DNA of 64,000 nt from Vibrio superstes. GTDB lineage: Bacteria; Pseudomonadota; Gammaproteobacteria; Enterobacterales; Vibrionaceae. The notes beneath the pieces were generated by a model. That model worked only from the letters and a program-made list of their open reading frames with translations. It searched no databases and was not told where the DNA came from. Positions 27,374 through 37,261 of this stretch are shown here, piece by piece. The stretch's first letter is position 1. Every line of letters starts with the position of its first letter. The DNA is taken from positions 1,121,893-1,185,892 of the forward strand of contig NZ_BCUR01000001.1 in assembly GCF_003569005.1 (NCBI RefSeq). The letters are read 5' to 3'. Position numbers and translations under genes: made by a program.

Positions 27374-27402
27374 ACGTTTGAAAACTAAATCTGATTAGTT
27401 AA

Positions 27403-29964
27403 CTATTTGCCATTGCCATTGCCATTGCCATTGCCATTGCCATTGCCATTGGTTTTGAACTGGAATACAACAATCGCAGGATCATGATCTGAAGAGCGGT
27501 ATGGGTCGCCATACTTTGGTAGGTCACCACTGTATTGAGTCGAGTATTCAAATAGCGTCGACTCTACCGCATTGATTGGCCAAACTTGGGCATCAATAAC
27601 AAAGCCCTTCAGATCTGAATCCACCAAAACATAATCGAGTGTACCTACAGTGTCGTTGTACGAGTAGCTGTAGGTGTGTGGCTTCATTTCTTCAACGATA
27701 TCTAGGTAACCATATGAATGCTCGATAAGGGCACCTTCTGCACCATGAAGTGGTGTACCGTCGGTTTCATCACCACCAATGTAGGTATTGCGTGCTGCAC
27801 GAGTCTCATAGCCAGAAGGTGCATGGTCACGATTGGTTAGAACTAGCATTGGATCTTCTAGACCGTAGCTGTTTAGGTCACCCATTAGTACCTTGTAGCC
27901 GTCGATTTTCTCTAGCTCTTCCGCCAGTTGGTACGCCGCAGAGACACGGAAGTGTTCACAGCTACCCTGCAGATTGACGTCATTCTTTTGATCGTCAGTT
28001 TGCTCATCTTCCCAACAAGTAGATCCCTTAGACTTAAAGTGGTTGGTGGAGATAACTAGGTTTTCTTTGGCATGGTTTACTTTGAATGAAGCGGTAAATG
28101 CATCACGCTGGTACGCACGCTTAAAGCTTCCATCTTCAAGTTGTACGTGTTGTTGAGGTAGTTCAATGATGTGAATATCACGCAATTTCGCAGCTTTATC
28201 ACGATAGATCATCTTGTTAGTGATGGCGTCTGTGCCGACATAACCTTCGCCTTCCAGCTTTGAAGGCATTGCGATTTCATACTGCTCTTTCTTGTCTAAG
28301 CGACTGTTCAGCTCTTCGACAAGGGTATGGATGGCAGATTGCTCATCAAAGCCGTTGTTTTCTATCTCAATTAAGCCATAGATATCAGCATCGATAGCAA
28401 TGAGAGCAGAAACAACCTTCTCCAACTGAATCTCATACTCTTCAATACTCTCAGCACCTCGGTTTTGACTTAGCGGGTTATCACGACCACCAAATGGTGA
28501 GGTGAAGAAGTTCTCCACATTAAAGCTTGAAACAACGAGTTCACCTTCTTTGAGTGTTGGTGTCGTTGGACGTTCGTTCGCAGTGAAGGTTGTGTTATCG
28601 GCTTCACCAAGTACATACAAACGATACTCTGAATATGAGTAACCTAGTACACCGGTTAGGCCTTGCTCACCAAGTTGGGCGCCAACACGAATGTAATCGT
28701 CGGTTGTTCCTGTACCATTGTCTTTGGCAAAGTCAGGATACCAAGGCACGACACCATCGGCAGCTTTTGTTGGAGATTCAACGAATAGACGTCGGTCCGC
28801 ATTGCTTTCATCTTGGGCTATCGCACCGTCTGTTAGAGGGACGTTGAATTGATTAGGATGGTAGTTGACCGTGTTGTTGCTCAATACCATGTTGTTACGA
28901 TAAGTGCTGTAATCGAAACCAAAAGTACGCGCAACGTGCATGTCTGTTTGATCATTTACACGAACTAACATGCCTTCATAACGTTCCAGTGTTTGTTCGA
29001 AGCTTTCATCACTCCCAATAGGGGCAATAGCAGTTGCAGAAATCGTTGCACTATTGCCCGTGATTTCTACATAAGCAGGAGTGCTACTTGAGCCAAGTTG
29101 AGTCCAGCTATAATGCTCGTGAACCTTTGCCGTGACTATGACTTCATCACCGACCTCGATACCGCTTGTGCTCGCGTTAACAAAGATACCGTCTGAGGTT
29201 TTAGGGTTCCCGTCACCTTGTTGATCTTGCATAAAGAAGCCAGTGAGCAGGTCATTACCTAAGCTTGATTTCTGTACGTGGGTAACAATACCCGTAACCT
29301 CAAAGGTCTCGTCCGATTCGTATTTATGATTTTCTGGGTCGGTATAGGGTGACCACATTCCCTCACCCTGAAGACCCATGATAGTCTCAGGCTCACCGAC
29401 TGGTGGCTCTGGGGGTTCAGGAAGTTCACAGACCTCTTCAATATTGCCTAGGTCACTCCAGTCGTTTGTTGGAAGAGTGAACCACTGTGATTCATCCCAG
29501 TTCGTAGTGGCTTGATAGGTGCAACGAACAAAAGTGATGTCCTTATTGAAATCGTGGCGGTCCGTTACAGCCGAATTAGGGCCAAACATATCGACGACTT
29601 CACCGTTCAACAATAAGCGAAGGGGGTCGTCACCATTGAAGTTAGTGATGTTACCGTTGAAGTCATCAACCCTACCTTTGAGGTCGTCATCAACAGCTGA
29701 GTTGTTGTGTCCTACGACATAAGTCTGAAAAGGTAAAAGAGTGATACCAGCAAGTGAATAGTCACTTGCCCAAACGCCACCAAAGTTGGTTTCTTTTTGG
29801 AGTATATAGCCATCAAGAGTAATCTCTTGGTCACCTATATTGGCTATTTCAATCGCTTTATTATAACCAGTTCCTTCTACAACCTCAGATATAATGATAT
29901 CCGCACTCGCATTCCCTGCTAATAAGAAGCAAGGCAATGTCCAAGCTATTTTTAATTTACTCAT
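27403..29964 (-). CDS. ExeM/NucH-family extracellular endonuclease
   Basis: An 853-residue secreted nuclease. A signal peptide (about 1-21, ending ASA) precedes a lamin-tail-like domain (DIIISEVVEGTGYNKAIEI, about 22-170), an OB-like domain (about 210-330), and an endonuclease/exonuclease/phosphatase domain (about 470-840) with VVSSFNVENFF, YGLIEIENNG, STNHFKSKG, LMGDLNSYG and SSDHDPAIVVF. It would degrade extracellular DNA for biofilm turnover or nutrients, as V. cholerae Xds and Shewanella ExeM do. The C-terminus is an (Asn-Gly)7-Lys tail encoded by seven GCCATT units, in place of the GlyGly-CTERM common here. It is divergent from a 5'-nucleotidase gene. Confidence 0.93.
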   Translation of the reverse strand: MSKLKIAWTLPCFLLAGNASADIIISEVVEGTGYNKAIEIANIGDQEITLDGYILQKETNFGGVWASDYSLAGITLLPFQTYVVGHNNSAVDDDLKGRVDDFNGNITNFNGDDPLRLLLNGEVVDMFGPNSAVTDRHDFNKDITFVRCTYQATTNWDESQWFTLPTNDWSDLGNIEEVCELPEPPEPPVGEPETIMGLQGEGMWSPYTDPENHKYESDETFEVTGIVTHVQKSSLGNDLLTGFFMQDQQGDGNPKTSDGIFVNASTSGIEVGDEVIVTAKVHEHYSWTQLGSSSTPAYVEITGNSATISATAIAPIGSDESFEQTLERYEGMLVRVNDQTDMHVARTFGFDYSTYRNNMVLSNNTVNYHPNQFNVPLTDGAIAQDESNADRRLFVESPTKAADGVVPWYPDFAKDNGTGTTDDYIRVGAQLGEQGLTGVLGYSYSEYRLYVLGEADNTTFTANERPTTPTLKEGELVVSSFNVENFFTSPFGGRDNPLSQNRGAESIEEYEIQLEKVVSALIAIDADIYGLIEIENNGFDEQSAIHTLVEELNSRLDKKEQYEIAMPSKLEGEGYVGTDAITNKMIYRDKAAKLRDIHIIELPQQHVQLEDGSFKRAYQRDAFTASFKVNHAKENLVISTNHFKSKGSTCWEDEQTDDQKNDVNLQGSCEHFRVSAAYQLAEELEKIDGYKVLMGDLNSYGLEDPMLVLTNRDHAPSGYETRAARNTYIGGDETDGTPLHGAEGALIEHSYGYLDIVEEMKPHTYSYSYNDTVGTLDYVLVDSDLKGFVIDAQVWPINAVESTLFEYSTQYSGDLPKYGDPYRSSDHDPAIVVFQFKTNGNGNGNGNGNGNGK
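27409..27450 (-). repeat. Seven tandem hexanucleotides at the end of the nuclease gene
   Basis: GCCATT is repeated exactly seven times (42 bp) just inside the stop codon, encoding alternating Asn-Gly. Slippage would change copy number in steps of two residues without breaking the frame. Confidence 0.95.
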
Positions 29965-30331
29965 GTTATTCCTTGTAATATATATGCATTATTTTGAAAC
30001 GAATTTTAGAGATATATTTCGAAAGTTAAACATGCTCATGCTAAGAGATGCTCATAGTGATATTAAATGTGTAATGCTTTGGTAATAAATCTGTTCATTT
30101 ATTATCCTGCCGTTAATTCCCAAGCGGTTCTTATCACATTTTATTGAGTTTTAATCTTTGGTTTAAATAAAAAATTCACAATAAGTAAATGTAAGAGATT
30201 GTTACTATTTGTTTTTATTCAATAATATTCATTTTTTTATGAAAATGACGTATTTCTTTAATTTTTTACCATTAGTATTCTCCCCCTCTACTGACTATCG
30301 GCAGTCGCAATCAAAAATACATGGGAATAAA

Positions 30332-32335
30332 ATGAATAAGAAAATTCTAGCAGTGGCAATCGTTGCAGGTTTAGTAGGATGTAATTCTTCTAACTCTGAC
30401 AACGACAATCAAGATCGTCCTATCAAGCAGGAGTTAAAGCTTTCTATTGCTCATATAAATGATACACACTCTGCTTTTGATGAAGTTAAATCGAGCTTTG
30501 TAAGCGACTACCTAATGCAAGGTAAACCAGTGTATACCTCGTTTGGTGGTCACCCACGTCTATTGGAAGCCGCAAATGTATATAAAGAACAGGCGGAACT
30601 AGAAGATCGAGCAATGCTATTTCTACACGGTGGTGATGCATGGCAGGGGAGTGCCTACTTCAAGATAAATAAAGGGCAGATGAATGCAGATATCCTAAGC
30701 CAAATGGGCTTGGATGCTATGGCAATGGGTAACCACGAATTTGATCTAGATAACGCAACGCTTGCTGAATTTCTTAATAACATTAACTTCCCTGTCCTTG
30801 GCGCGAACATGGACGTATCGTTGGATGCCGACCTTAGTGACGCTAATAACCTGCTCCCATACACTTTGTTTGCATTTGATGGCTCGAAAAAAGAGCAAGT
30901 GACTTTAGACACAATGCCGATGGATAAGCCAGTAGTCGCTGTTGTGGGCATGGTTTTGGAAGACATGCCTGCAATTTCACCTGAAACTGGGGATGTAGAA
31001 TTTCATGGTGAGGTAGAAACGGCTCAATTGATTGTCAACGAACTCCAAGATAGTGGAGTAGATAAAATTGTGCTTTTGACTCACTTAGGCTTAGCAAGAG
31101 ATGTAAGAATTGCCGAAAATGTTGATGGGATCGATGTGATTGTAGGTGGCCACTCTCATACATTAATGGGGGATTTTACCAATCTAGGTATGGCTGAGAA
31201 TGCTGAATACGCTCAGATTATTGAAACACCAAATGGCGGTAAAACCTGTATCGTACAAGCTGGAGAAAAAGCGCAAGCAATTGGCCATGCAAATGTTCAT
31301 TTTGGGTTGAACGGAGAGATCGTTTCATGTGAGGGAGGTAATACCTTGCTTTCGTCGGATATTTTCTACGCGGATAACATTAGAGATGAAGATTCATTGC
31401 TCAGTACAGAGCAAACTGATGAAGTGGCTGGATTTATTGATGATCAAGACAACATCAATATTACCAACGAAGATCAGGACCTTAGATCTCACATCGATGT
31501 CATCTATAAACCAGCGTTAGAAGAAGCGTACGGCGCTACAATTTCTTATGTTCCACAAGACATAATCCATGAACGTAGGCCGAACGATGGTGGTACGGAT
31601 GAACATGGATCTAGAGTCGCCCCAATTGTTGGTGAAGGCTGGCTGCAGTGGGCAAATTCAGACGCAGTATTAAGTGAAATTCCATATAGTTCGGTTGATT
31701 TTGCCCTAGTAGGTGCTGGTGGTGTGCGTAATTCGTTGGAGGTGGGTGACTTCCGAGAAGGTCATGTTTCTCTGGAATTGCTGCCTTTCTCTAACTACAT
31801 GTCTGTAATGCAAGTGAAAGGTTCAGTAGTCAGAGACCTTTTAACCGAGACTATCACTACTAGCCTTAAAGATGATGAGCATATGGGTAAATTCCCTTAT
31901 ACAGGAGGCTTGCGCTATGTATTCAATGAGCAGGTTGCACAAACATCAGGTTCGTTTGAGGTACTAGAAGTTCGTAATCTCACTGGTGAGTGGGTTGCTT
32001 TAAGTGATAGTCAAACCTATACCATCACGACTACAAACTACAATGCCAATGGAAACGATAATTGGGATGCTCTTTATGAAGCTCAATCGGATTCAGCTGA
32101 CCGTTATGACTTAGTTATTCAAGGAGATACGGTCGTCGCGTACCAAGTGGATCGAGTAGAAAAAAATGGAGACTCGTTAAAAGCCATTTATACAAATGGA
32201 GAGCCAAACTGTGATGATTCTAATGTACAGTGCAATACTGATGCTCAAGCAGTGATTGATTACATTGCGCAAGAGCATCCAGTGCTAGAGGAGCTTCAAG
32301 AGCCTCAAGTTACGTTAAACTTATTGGACAGATAA
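30332..32335 (+). CDS. 5'-nucleotidase lipoprotein (UshA/NutA family)
   Basis: A 667-residue surface or periplasmic lipoprotein. The lipobox LVGC sits at about residue 19, followed by an Asn/Ser/Asp-rich linker. The N-terminal metallophosphatase domain shows AHINDTHS, HGGDAWQG, MGNHEFDLD, LLTHLG and VGGHSHT. The C-terminal 5'-nucleotidase domain carries GAGGVRNSL and the TTTNYNANGNDNW substrate loop. It dephosphorylates extracellular nucleotides for uptake of nucleosides and phosphate. The frame is open from 30209, but the lipobox requires the ATG at 30332. It is divergent from the nuclease gene, sharing a 367-bp promoter region. Confidence 0.93.
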   Translation: MNKKILAVAIVAGLVGCNSSNSDNDNQDRPIKQELKLSIAHINDTHSAFDEVKSSFVSDYLMQGKPVYTSFGGHPRLLEAANVYKEQAELEDRAMLFLHGGDAWQGSAYFKINKGQMNADILSQMGLDAMAMGNHEFDLDNATLAEFLNNINFPVLGANMDVSLDADLSDANNLLPYTLFAFDGSKKEQVTLDTMPMDKPVVAVVGMVLEDMPAISPETGDVEFHGEVETAQLIVNELQDSGVDKIVLLTHLGLARDVRIAENVDGIDVIVGGHSHTLMGDFTNLGMAENAEYAQIIETPNGGKTCIVQAGEKAQAIGHANVHFGLNGEIVSCEGGNTLLSSDIFYADNIRDEDSLLSTEQTDEVAGFIDDQDNINITNEDQDLRSHIDVIYKPALEEAYGATISYVPQDIIHERRPNDGGTDEHGSRVAPIVGEGWLQWANSDAVLSEIPYSSVDFALVGAGGVRNSLEVGDFREGHVSLELLPFSNYMSVMQVKGSVVRDLLTETITTSLKDDEHMGKFPYTGGLRYVFNEQVAQTSGSFEVLEVRNLTGEWVALSDSQTYTITTTNYNANGNDNWDALYEAQSDSADRYDLVIQGDTVVAYQVDRVEKNGDSLKAIYTNGEPNCDDSNVQCNTDAQAVIDYIAQEHPVLEELQEPQVTLNLLDR

Positions 32336-32358
32336 AACTCTCAACCAATATTTCTACC

Positions 32359-32384
32359 AAGCCGGCTTTCATAGCCGGCTTTTT
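32359..32384 (+). terminator. Intrinsic terminator of the 5'-nucleotidase gene
   Basis: AAGCCGGCT and AGCCGGCTT pair around 5 nt, followed by a T run. Confidence 0.9.
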
Positions 32385-32636
32385 GGTTTCAACGTAAGTG
32401 GTCTCTACTCCAATCTAAGCTTGCAGTTTTGTTGTGCCTTTCTATTTATCGTCACTCTAAAAGTGTTATCCCCTTAAAAACAGCTAGTTAATTATCTTCG
32501 GTCGTCTTTTTTATAAGGCAACACTTTGACTTTATGCGTTATTGCTATGAGTTATAAGCGTTTGGATTATTACTAATTGGGTTTGCGCATTACTATCTTT
32601 CTCCTTATTTAGTTTGCTGTGATTAGAGGAATAGCT
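32385..32636. other. Promoter region of the YedE-like gene
   Basis: About 250 bp without an ORF. A GAGGA ribosome binding site lies at its right end. I see no recognised operator. Confidence 0.4.
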
Positions 32637-33893
32637 GTGCAAGGAGAAACACAAACACGTGTTGGCATCGTCCTAGGTTTGGGAATTGTGATCATTGGAG
32701 CACTCGCTCTGCAACAAGACATCTTTTTAAGATTACTATTAGGTCTTGGGTTGGGCGTTGCTTTGACCAAGGGTTCGATTGGTTTTGCTGGTAGTGTTAA
32801 CCGTGCATACCGCAGAGGTTCAACTCAGCTGATTCAAACCTTGATGCTGATGTTTGTGGTGACCGCTATTATCAATGCCGGCCTGCTTCTTTGCGGTGGT
32901 ATTGAGCAATATCAGCTTTGGATAAACCCTATTAATCTAGGCTTGATCGTGGGCGGCTTGATGTTTGGCTTTGGCATGACCTTATCTAGTTGCTGCGCTT
33001 CAGGGGTCATGGTTGAGATGGTCAGTGATGTCCCTCGTGCTCTAGTGACTTTGCTTATGTTTGGTGCTGGGGTATTCATAGGTTTACCTATTCAATCTTC
33101 TTCGTCGATTGTTCAACAAACCTGGATTTCTACCTCATCCTTTGAAGGACAAGGCGTGTTTTTACCTGATCTTTTCTCATGGGGACCGCTAAACGGTTAC
33201 TTGATGTCAGTGGTTTTCACCATCGCAATGGCGAGTTTGGTTATCTACATTGCCCGTCGCTATGAGAACAGTCGTAAAAAAGAAGGCTCTTATCTTGGTG
33301 TCGATGGAGAGAAAGCGCGAGAGCAGATTGTTTCTAGCTCTTCTCCGTTAGGTATGCTGAGCGGCCTGTGGACTATGAACTTTGCAGCTATCGTGATTGC
33401 GATTATTTTTGGCATCATGATGGCAACGACTTCGGCAGGGTGGGGCGCTTCTACCCCATTTGGATTGTGGTTTGGTAAATTACTCATTGCCCTAGGATTG
33501 GATTCGCATTCCGTTGCTTCCTTTACACAACGACCAGAACACCTATTTACGATGCCATTTTTTGAGCACGGCGTATCAGTACAAAACCTAGGTATCTTGC
33601 TCGGTACCTTGATTGCGGTCTTTTGGTTGGGCAAATGGGCTTCACCGTTTAAGTCTCAATACACACTTAAACACTATGCGCTCTTTTCAATCGGCGGTTT
33701 GTTGATGGGTGTGGGTACGCGCTTTGCCAATGGCTGTAACGTTGGTGCACTGTATACCCCCATCGCCAATTTTTCTCTATCAGGTTGGATTTTCTTCGGT
33801 GCCCTAGTTGCCGGAGGCATATTGGGAAATCAGTTTGCTCGCAAGGTCAAACTGATTGCGACTGCACCAACGCCACAACCAATAATGCAGTAG
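32637..33893 (+). CDS. YeeE/YedE-family (TsuA-like) sulfur-compound transporter
   Basis: About 418 residues with ten or so membrane helices in two homologous halves. Each half has the family's Cys motif: TLSSCCASGV near residue 115 and FANGCNVGALYTP near 375. TsuA uses such cysteines to relay thiosulfate across the membrane, so uptake of thiosulfate or a related sulfur compound is likely. A GTG at 32619 is in frame, but AGAGGA lies 6 nt before the GTG at 32637, which I choose. No partner TsuB-like gene (a separate small Cys protein) is adjacent. Confidence 0.88.
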   Translation: MQGETQTRVGIVLGLGIVIIGALALQQDIFLRLLLGLGLGVALTKGSIGFAGSVNRAYRRGSTQLIQTLMLMFVVTAIINAGLLLCGGIEQYQLWINPINLGLIVGGLMFGFGMTLSSCCASGVMVEMVSDVPRALVTLLMFGAGVFIGLPIQSSSSIVQQTWISTSSFEGQGVFLPDLFSWGPLNGYLMSVVFTIAMASLVIYIARRYENSRKKEGSYLGVDGEKAREQIVSSSSPLGMLSGLWTMNFAAIVIAIIFGIMMATTSAGWGASTPFGLWFGKLLIALGLDSHSVASFTQRPEHLFTMPFFEHGVSVQNLGILLGTLIAVFWLGKWASPFKSQYTLKHYALFSIGGLLMGVGTRFANGCNVGALYTPIANFSLSGWIFFGALVAGGILGNQFARKVKLIATAPTPQPIMQ

Positions 33894-33916
33894 ACCGACA
33901 GTTCTAGTTATTGAAT

Positions 33917-33945
33917 AAAAATGGGCGTATACGAGCCCATTTTTT
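33917..33945 (+). terminator. Intrinsic terminator of the YedE-like gene
   Basis: AAAATGGGC and GCCCATTTTT pair around a 9-nt loop with a continuing T run. Confidence 0.85.
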
Positions 33946-34024
33946 AGTTATTTATGAAGCCATTTGGCTAACTAAATGGTTTTTTTACTTTCAAACTTGA
34001 AACCTTCGGTTCTACCTATTGCAC

Positions 34025-34040
34025 GCGCAATCGTTTACCT
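34025..34040. promoter_or_regulatory. Predicted PurR operator before the purine permease gene
   Basis: GCGCAATCGTTTACCT differs from the PurR consensus ANGCAANCGNTTNCNT only at the first base. It lies 88 bp before the start codon of a predicted purine permease, the expected kind of PurR target. Confidence 0.7.
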
Positions 34041-34127
34041 GTATTTTCCTGCAACTGAAATATTTACTCACATTTTGAAGAAAATTACTCTTTTTCGAGA
34101 TGTTTTAGACCAAATAAAGGAAATAGC

Positions 34128-35474
34128 ATGTCCGAGAATACATCAACTGCAACCGGTAGTTGGCTTGATAGGTTCTTCTTGATTTCACAGCGTGGCAGTA
34201 ATGTACGTCGTGAAGTTGTCGCAGGTTTAACCACCTTCTTGGCTATGGTTTATTCTGTGATTGTTGTACCAAGCATGCTTGGTGCTGCGGGCTTTGATCA
34301 AAATTCTGTATTTATCGCCACCTGTTTAGTAGCCGCATTTGGCTCACTATTGATGGGTCTTTGGGCGAATCTTCCAATGGCAATTGGTTGTGCAATCTCA
34401 CTGACTGCCTTTACTGCTTTTAGCTTAGTGCTAGGGCAGGGCATTTCCATTCCTGTTGCGCTAGGTGCGGTATTCCTTATGGGTGTGATTTTCACAGCCA
34501 TTACGGTGACCGGTGTTCGTCAGTGGATTTTAACTAACCTTCCAGCAGGCATTGCGCACGGAACGGGTATTGGTATTGGCTTATTCTTGCTTCTAATCGC
34601 AGCAAGTGGTGTAGGCCTAGTCATCAAAAATCCTTTTGAGGGCCTGCCTGTTACCTTAGGTGAATTCACTTCGTTCCCTGTGATTATGTCGATGCTTGGC
34701 CTGGCTGCTATTTTTGGTCTAGAGAAACGCCAAGTTCCTGGTGGTATCTTGCTAGTGATCATCGCGATCTCGGTATTTGGTTTAATCTTCGACCCTGCCG
34801 TTCAATACCAAGGTTTCTTCGCATTGCCAAATATTGGCGGCGAAAACTCGCTGTTTGGTACTATGGATATCATGGGCGCACTTAACCCAATCGTATTGCC
34901 AAGTGTGCTTGCTCTGGTGATGACAGCAATCTTTGATGCGACAGGCACTATTCGCGCAGTAGCAGGACAAGCTAATCTTTTAGACAAAGATGGCAACATT
35001 ATTGATGGTGGCAAAGCGCTGACCTCAGACTCTGTTTCAAGTATTGTTTCTGGCGCTGTAGGTGGCGCACCTGCAGCGGTTTACATTGAGTCAGCAGCAG
35101 GTACAGCTGCGGGTGGCAAAACGGGCTTAACCGCTGTAGTGGTAGGTGTGCTTTTCTTGTTCCTACTTTTCTTGGCGCCAATTAGCTACCTAGTCCCTGC
35201 ATACGCAACAGCTCCGGCGCTAATGTATGTTGGTTTGCTGATGCTAGGCAACGTTCGCAAACTGGATTTTGAAGACTCTGTTGATGCACTTGCTGGTCTT
35301 GTTTGTGCTGTGTTCATTGTACTGACGGGTAACATAGTAACGGGCATTATGCTTGGCTTCTTGTGCTTGGTTGTAGGTCGTGTATTCGCTGGAGAATGGA
35401 AGAAACTAAACCTTGGTATTGTGCTGATCACTATCGTTCTAGTTGTCTTCTATGCAGGCGGTTGGGCTATCTAA
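34128..35474 (+). CDS. NCS2-family purine permease (hypoxanthine/guanine/adenine type)
   Basis: A 448-residue inner-membrane permease with about fourteen helices. It shows family motifs of the AzgA-like NCS2 branch: [20 protein letters not shown] in helix 1, [15 protein letters not shown]-like [18 protein letters not shown] near residue 270, and [22 protein letters not shown] near 320. It imports nucleobases with protons. Which purine cannot be fixed from sequence, but a PurR-like operator lies just upstream. GGAAATAGC precedes the ATG. It is a single gene with a strong terminator. Confidence 0.92.
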   Translation: MSENTSTATGSWLDRFFLISQRGSNVRREVVAGLTTFLAMVYSVIVVPSMLGAAGFDQNSVFIATCLVAAFGSLLMGLWANLPMAIGCAISLTAFTAFSLVLGQGISIPVALGAVFLMGVIFTAITVTGVRQWILTNLPAGIAHGTGIGIGLFLLLIAASGVGLVIKNPFEGLPVTLGEFTSFPVIMSMLGLAAIFGLEKRQVPGGILLVIIAISVFGLIFDPAVQYQGFFALPNIGGENSLFGTMDIMGALNPIVLPSVLALVMTAIFDATGTIRAVAGQANLLDKDGNIIDGGKALTSDSVSSIVSGAVGGAPAAVYIESAAGTAAGGKTGLTAVVVGVLFLFLLFLAPISYLVPAYATAPALMYVGLLMLGNVRKLDFEDSVDALAGLVCAVFIVLTGNIVTGIMLGFLCLVVGRVFAGEWKKLNLGIVLITIVLVVFYAGGWAI

Positions 35475-35498
35475 ACCTTGTAGCCAAATAGTTTTCTT

Positions 35499-35529
35499 AA
35501 ATACCTAGCCTTTGGCTAGGTATTTTTTT
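35499..35529 (+). terminator. Intrinsic terminator of the purine permease gene
   Basis: ATACCTAGCC and GGCTAGGTAT form a perfect 10-bp stem with TTT loop, then seven T. Confidence 0.93.
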
Positions 35530-35676
35530 GCCCGCTGCTTTTGAAAAGTTCCTTTCGTATCTGCACACTTAAATCTCATTCAGCTCTTCACTCTCAGAAT
35601 TTCCTATAGTTCTATGCATGCTGTGCATCTGCTTGCAGACACATGATTTATCGACATAGTACTTAGAGGAAAGAGT

Positions 35677-37134
35677 ATGAACGTCAAAACATCTAGATTT
35701 AAGCTTCCCACCGTTTACACCATACTTTTTATAATTATTGCTCTTGTAGCTGCAATGACTTGGGTTATTCCGGCAGGAAAGTACGATTATAAAACTGCTG
35801 ATACTCATCAGTTGATCAAGGCTGCTGATGTGGCTGATTATTCTGGTGGAGAGCGTTTACTGCCTATCCCTGGATCTTACACAGAATTAGAGTCTTCTCC
35901 TCAGGGTGTGGGAGACGTTTTACTTGCCCCTATCAAGGGCTTCCATGAATCAGCAGATGTCGCATTGTTTGTGATTATCATCGGTGGCTTTCTTGCGGTA
36001 ACCATGCGCACAGGCGCTATGGACGCGGGTGTGGCCGCGGTAGTCGATCGTTTTAAAGGTCATGAACAGTTTCTAATTCCCATTCTTATGACCTTATTCG
36101 CCCTTGGTGGTACTTCATTTGGCATGGCCGAAGAAACAGTCGCATTCTGGGCGTTAATACTGCCGGTGATGAGTGCGGCAGGTTATGACCGTATGGTAAC
36201 TGCAGGTGTTATTTTGCTTGGCTCAGGTGTTGGTGTTTTGGCATCAACCGTCAACCCGTTCGCTACCGGTATTGCATCTCGCTTTGCAGGTCTGCCCATA
36301 GGCGAGGGTGTCGTGCTTCGTCTCGCTATTTGGGCTACTTTGCTACTTATCGCCATTGTCTTTGTGATGCGTTATGCGGCAAAAACGAAAGCGGATAAAT
36401 CTCTATCCATACTCGATGGCGTTGAGTTTGATGATGAATTCAGTAAAGAGCCTCAAACGCTAGAGTTCACTCCCATTCGAAAACTCACAATGAGTGTGTT
36501 TTTTGGTACCTTCTTAGTCATGATCTATGGCGTGATCCCATGGTCAGATATGGGGATCACCTTTGTTCCTACTTTGGGTTGGTGGTTCGATGAACTCTCT
36601 ACCTTGTTCTTTACTGCCTCTATAGTGATTGCTCTCATTAACCGTGTTCCCGAGGCAAAATATATTGAGACCTTTATCGAAGGGGCTCGAGATCTTATTG
36701 GCGTTGCCTTAGTGGTAGCAGTTGCTCGCGGCATATATGTCGTTATGGGTGACGGGCAGATTATTGATTCTATCTTGAATTGGTCGGAGGGTATGGTTCA
36801 AGGGCTTAACGGTGGCGTATTTACCGTAGTTGCCTACATAGTACATATCGTACTGGCTTTCTTTATTCCTTCAACCTCAGGGCTTGCGACAGTTTCCATG
36901 CCACTGATGGGCCCACTTGCCGACTTCTCGAATGTCAGTCGTGACATTATGGTGACGGCTTACCAATCAGCGTCGGGATGGATCAACCTGTTTGCACCAA
37001 CGGCGGGTCACTTGGTTGCGGGTCTAGCTTTGGCCCGAATCCCTTATGGACGATTCCTCAAATGGGTGATGCCTTTCATTGTCATTTCTTTCTTCGTTAC
37101 GTGCGTGTTGCTTTATATAGGGGCCACGATTTAA
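35677..37134 (+). CDS. YfcC-family membrane transporter
   Basis: A 485-residue inner-membrane protein with about twelve helices of the YfcC/DcuC-like (C4-dicarboxylate or arginine/ornithine antiporter-like) superfamily. Helix 1 ends in MTWVIPAGKYDY, as is typical, and paired re-entrant motifs GGTSFGMAEETVAFWAL and FIPSTSGLATVSMPLMGPL are visible. The substrate is unknown; annotations for relatives range from amino acids to peptides. GAGGAAAG precedes the ATG. It is a single gene flanked by terminators. Confidence 0.88.
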   Translation: MNVKTSRFKLPTVYTILFIIIALVAAMTWVIPAGKYDYKTADTHQLIKAADVADYSGGERLLPIPGSYTELESSPQGVGDVLLAPIKGFHESADVALFVIIIGGFLAVTMRTGAMDAGVAAVVDRFKGHEQFLIPILMTLFALGGTSFGMAEETVAFWALILPVMSAAGYDRMVTAGVILLGSGVGVLASTVNPFATGIASRFAGLPIGEGVVLRLAIWATLLLIAIVFVMRYAAKTKADKSLSILDGVEFDDEFSKEPQTLEFTPIRKLTMSVFFGTFLVMIYGVIPWSDMGITFVPTLGWWFDELSTLFFTASIVIALINRVPEAKYIETFIEGARDLIGVALVVAVARGIYVVMGDGQIIDSILNWSEGMVQGLNGGVFTVVAYIVHIVLAFFIPSTSGLATVSMPLMGPLADFSNVSRDIMVTAYQSASGWINLFAPTAGHLVAGLALARIPYGRFLKWVMPFIVISFFVTCVLLYIGATI

Positions 37135-37140
37135 CGTTGA

Positions 37141-37168
37141 AAAATGCGCTTATATGAGCGCATTTTTT
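37141..37168 (+). terminator. Intrinsic terminator of the yfcC-like gene
   Basis: AAAATGCGCT and AGCGCATTTT pair around 6 nt, followed by TT. Confidence 0.85.
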
Positions 37169-37261
37169 CTCTGCTTGATTATTACTTGAGTCACATATTG
37201 AAATTTTCTGAGCGTCTATCATTTCTATATTGAGGACAGTAATTGCTCAGAGGGAATAATC

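Noticed and set aside
30209-30331. N-terminal extension of the 5'-nucleotidase
   Set aside because: The lipobox must be near the N-terminus; the ATG at 30332 gives a normal lipoprotein signal.
34021-34127. Purine riboswitch before the permease gene
   Set aside because: The conserved three-way-junction core bases are not found; a PurR-like operator explains control better.
33976-34182. 68-codon ORF overlapping the purine permease start
   Set aside because: It covers the PurR-like operator and the permease ribosome binding site and has no recognisable domain.
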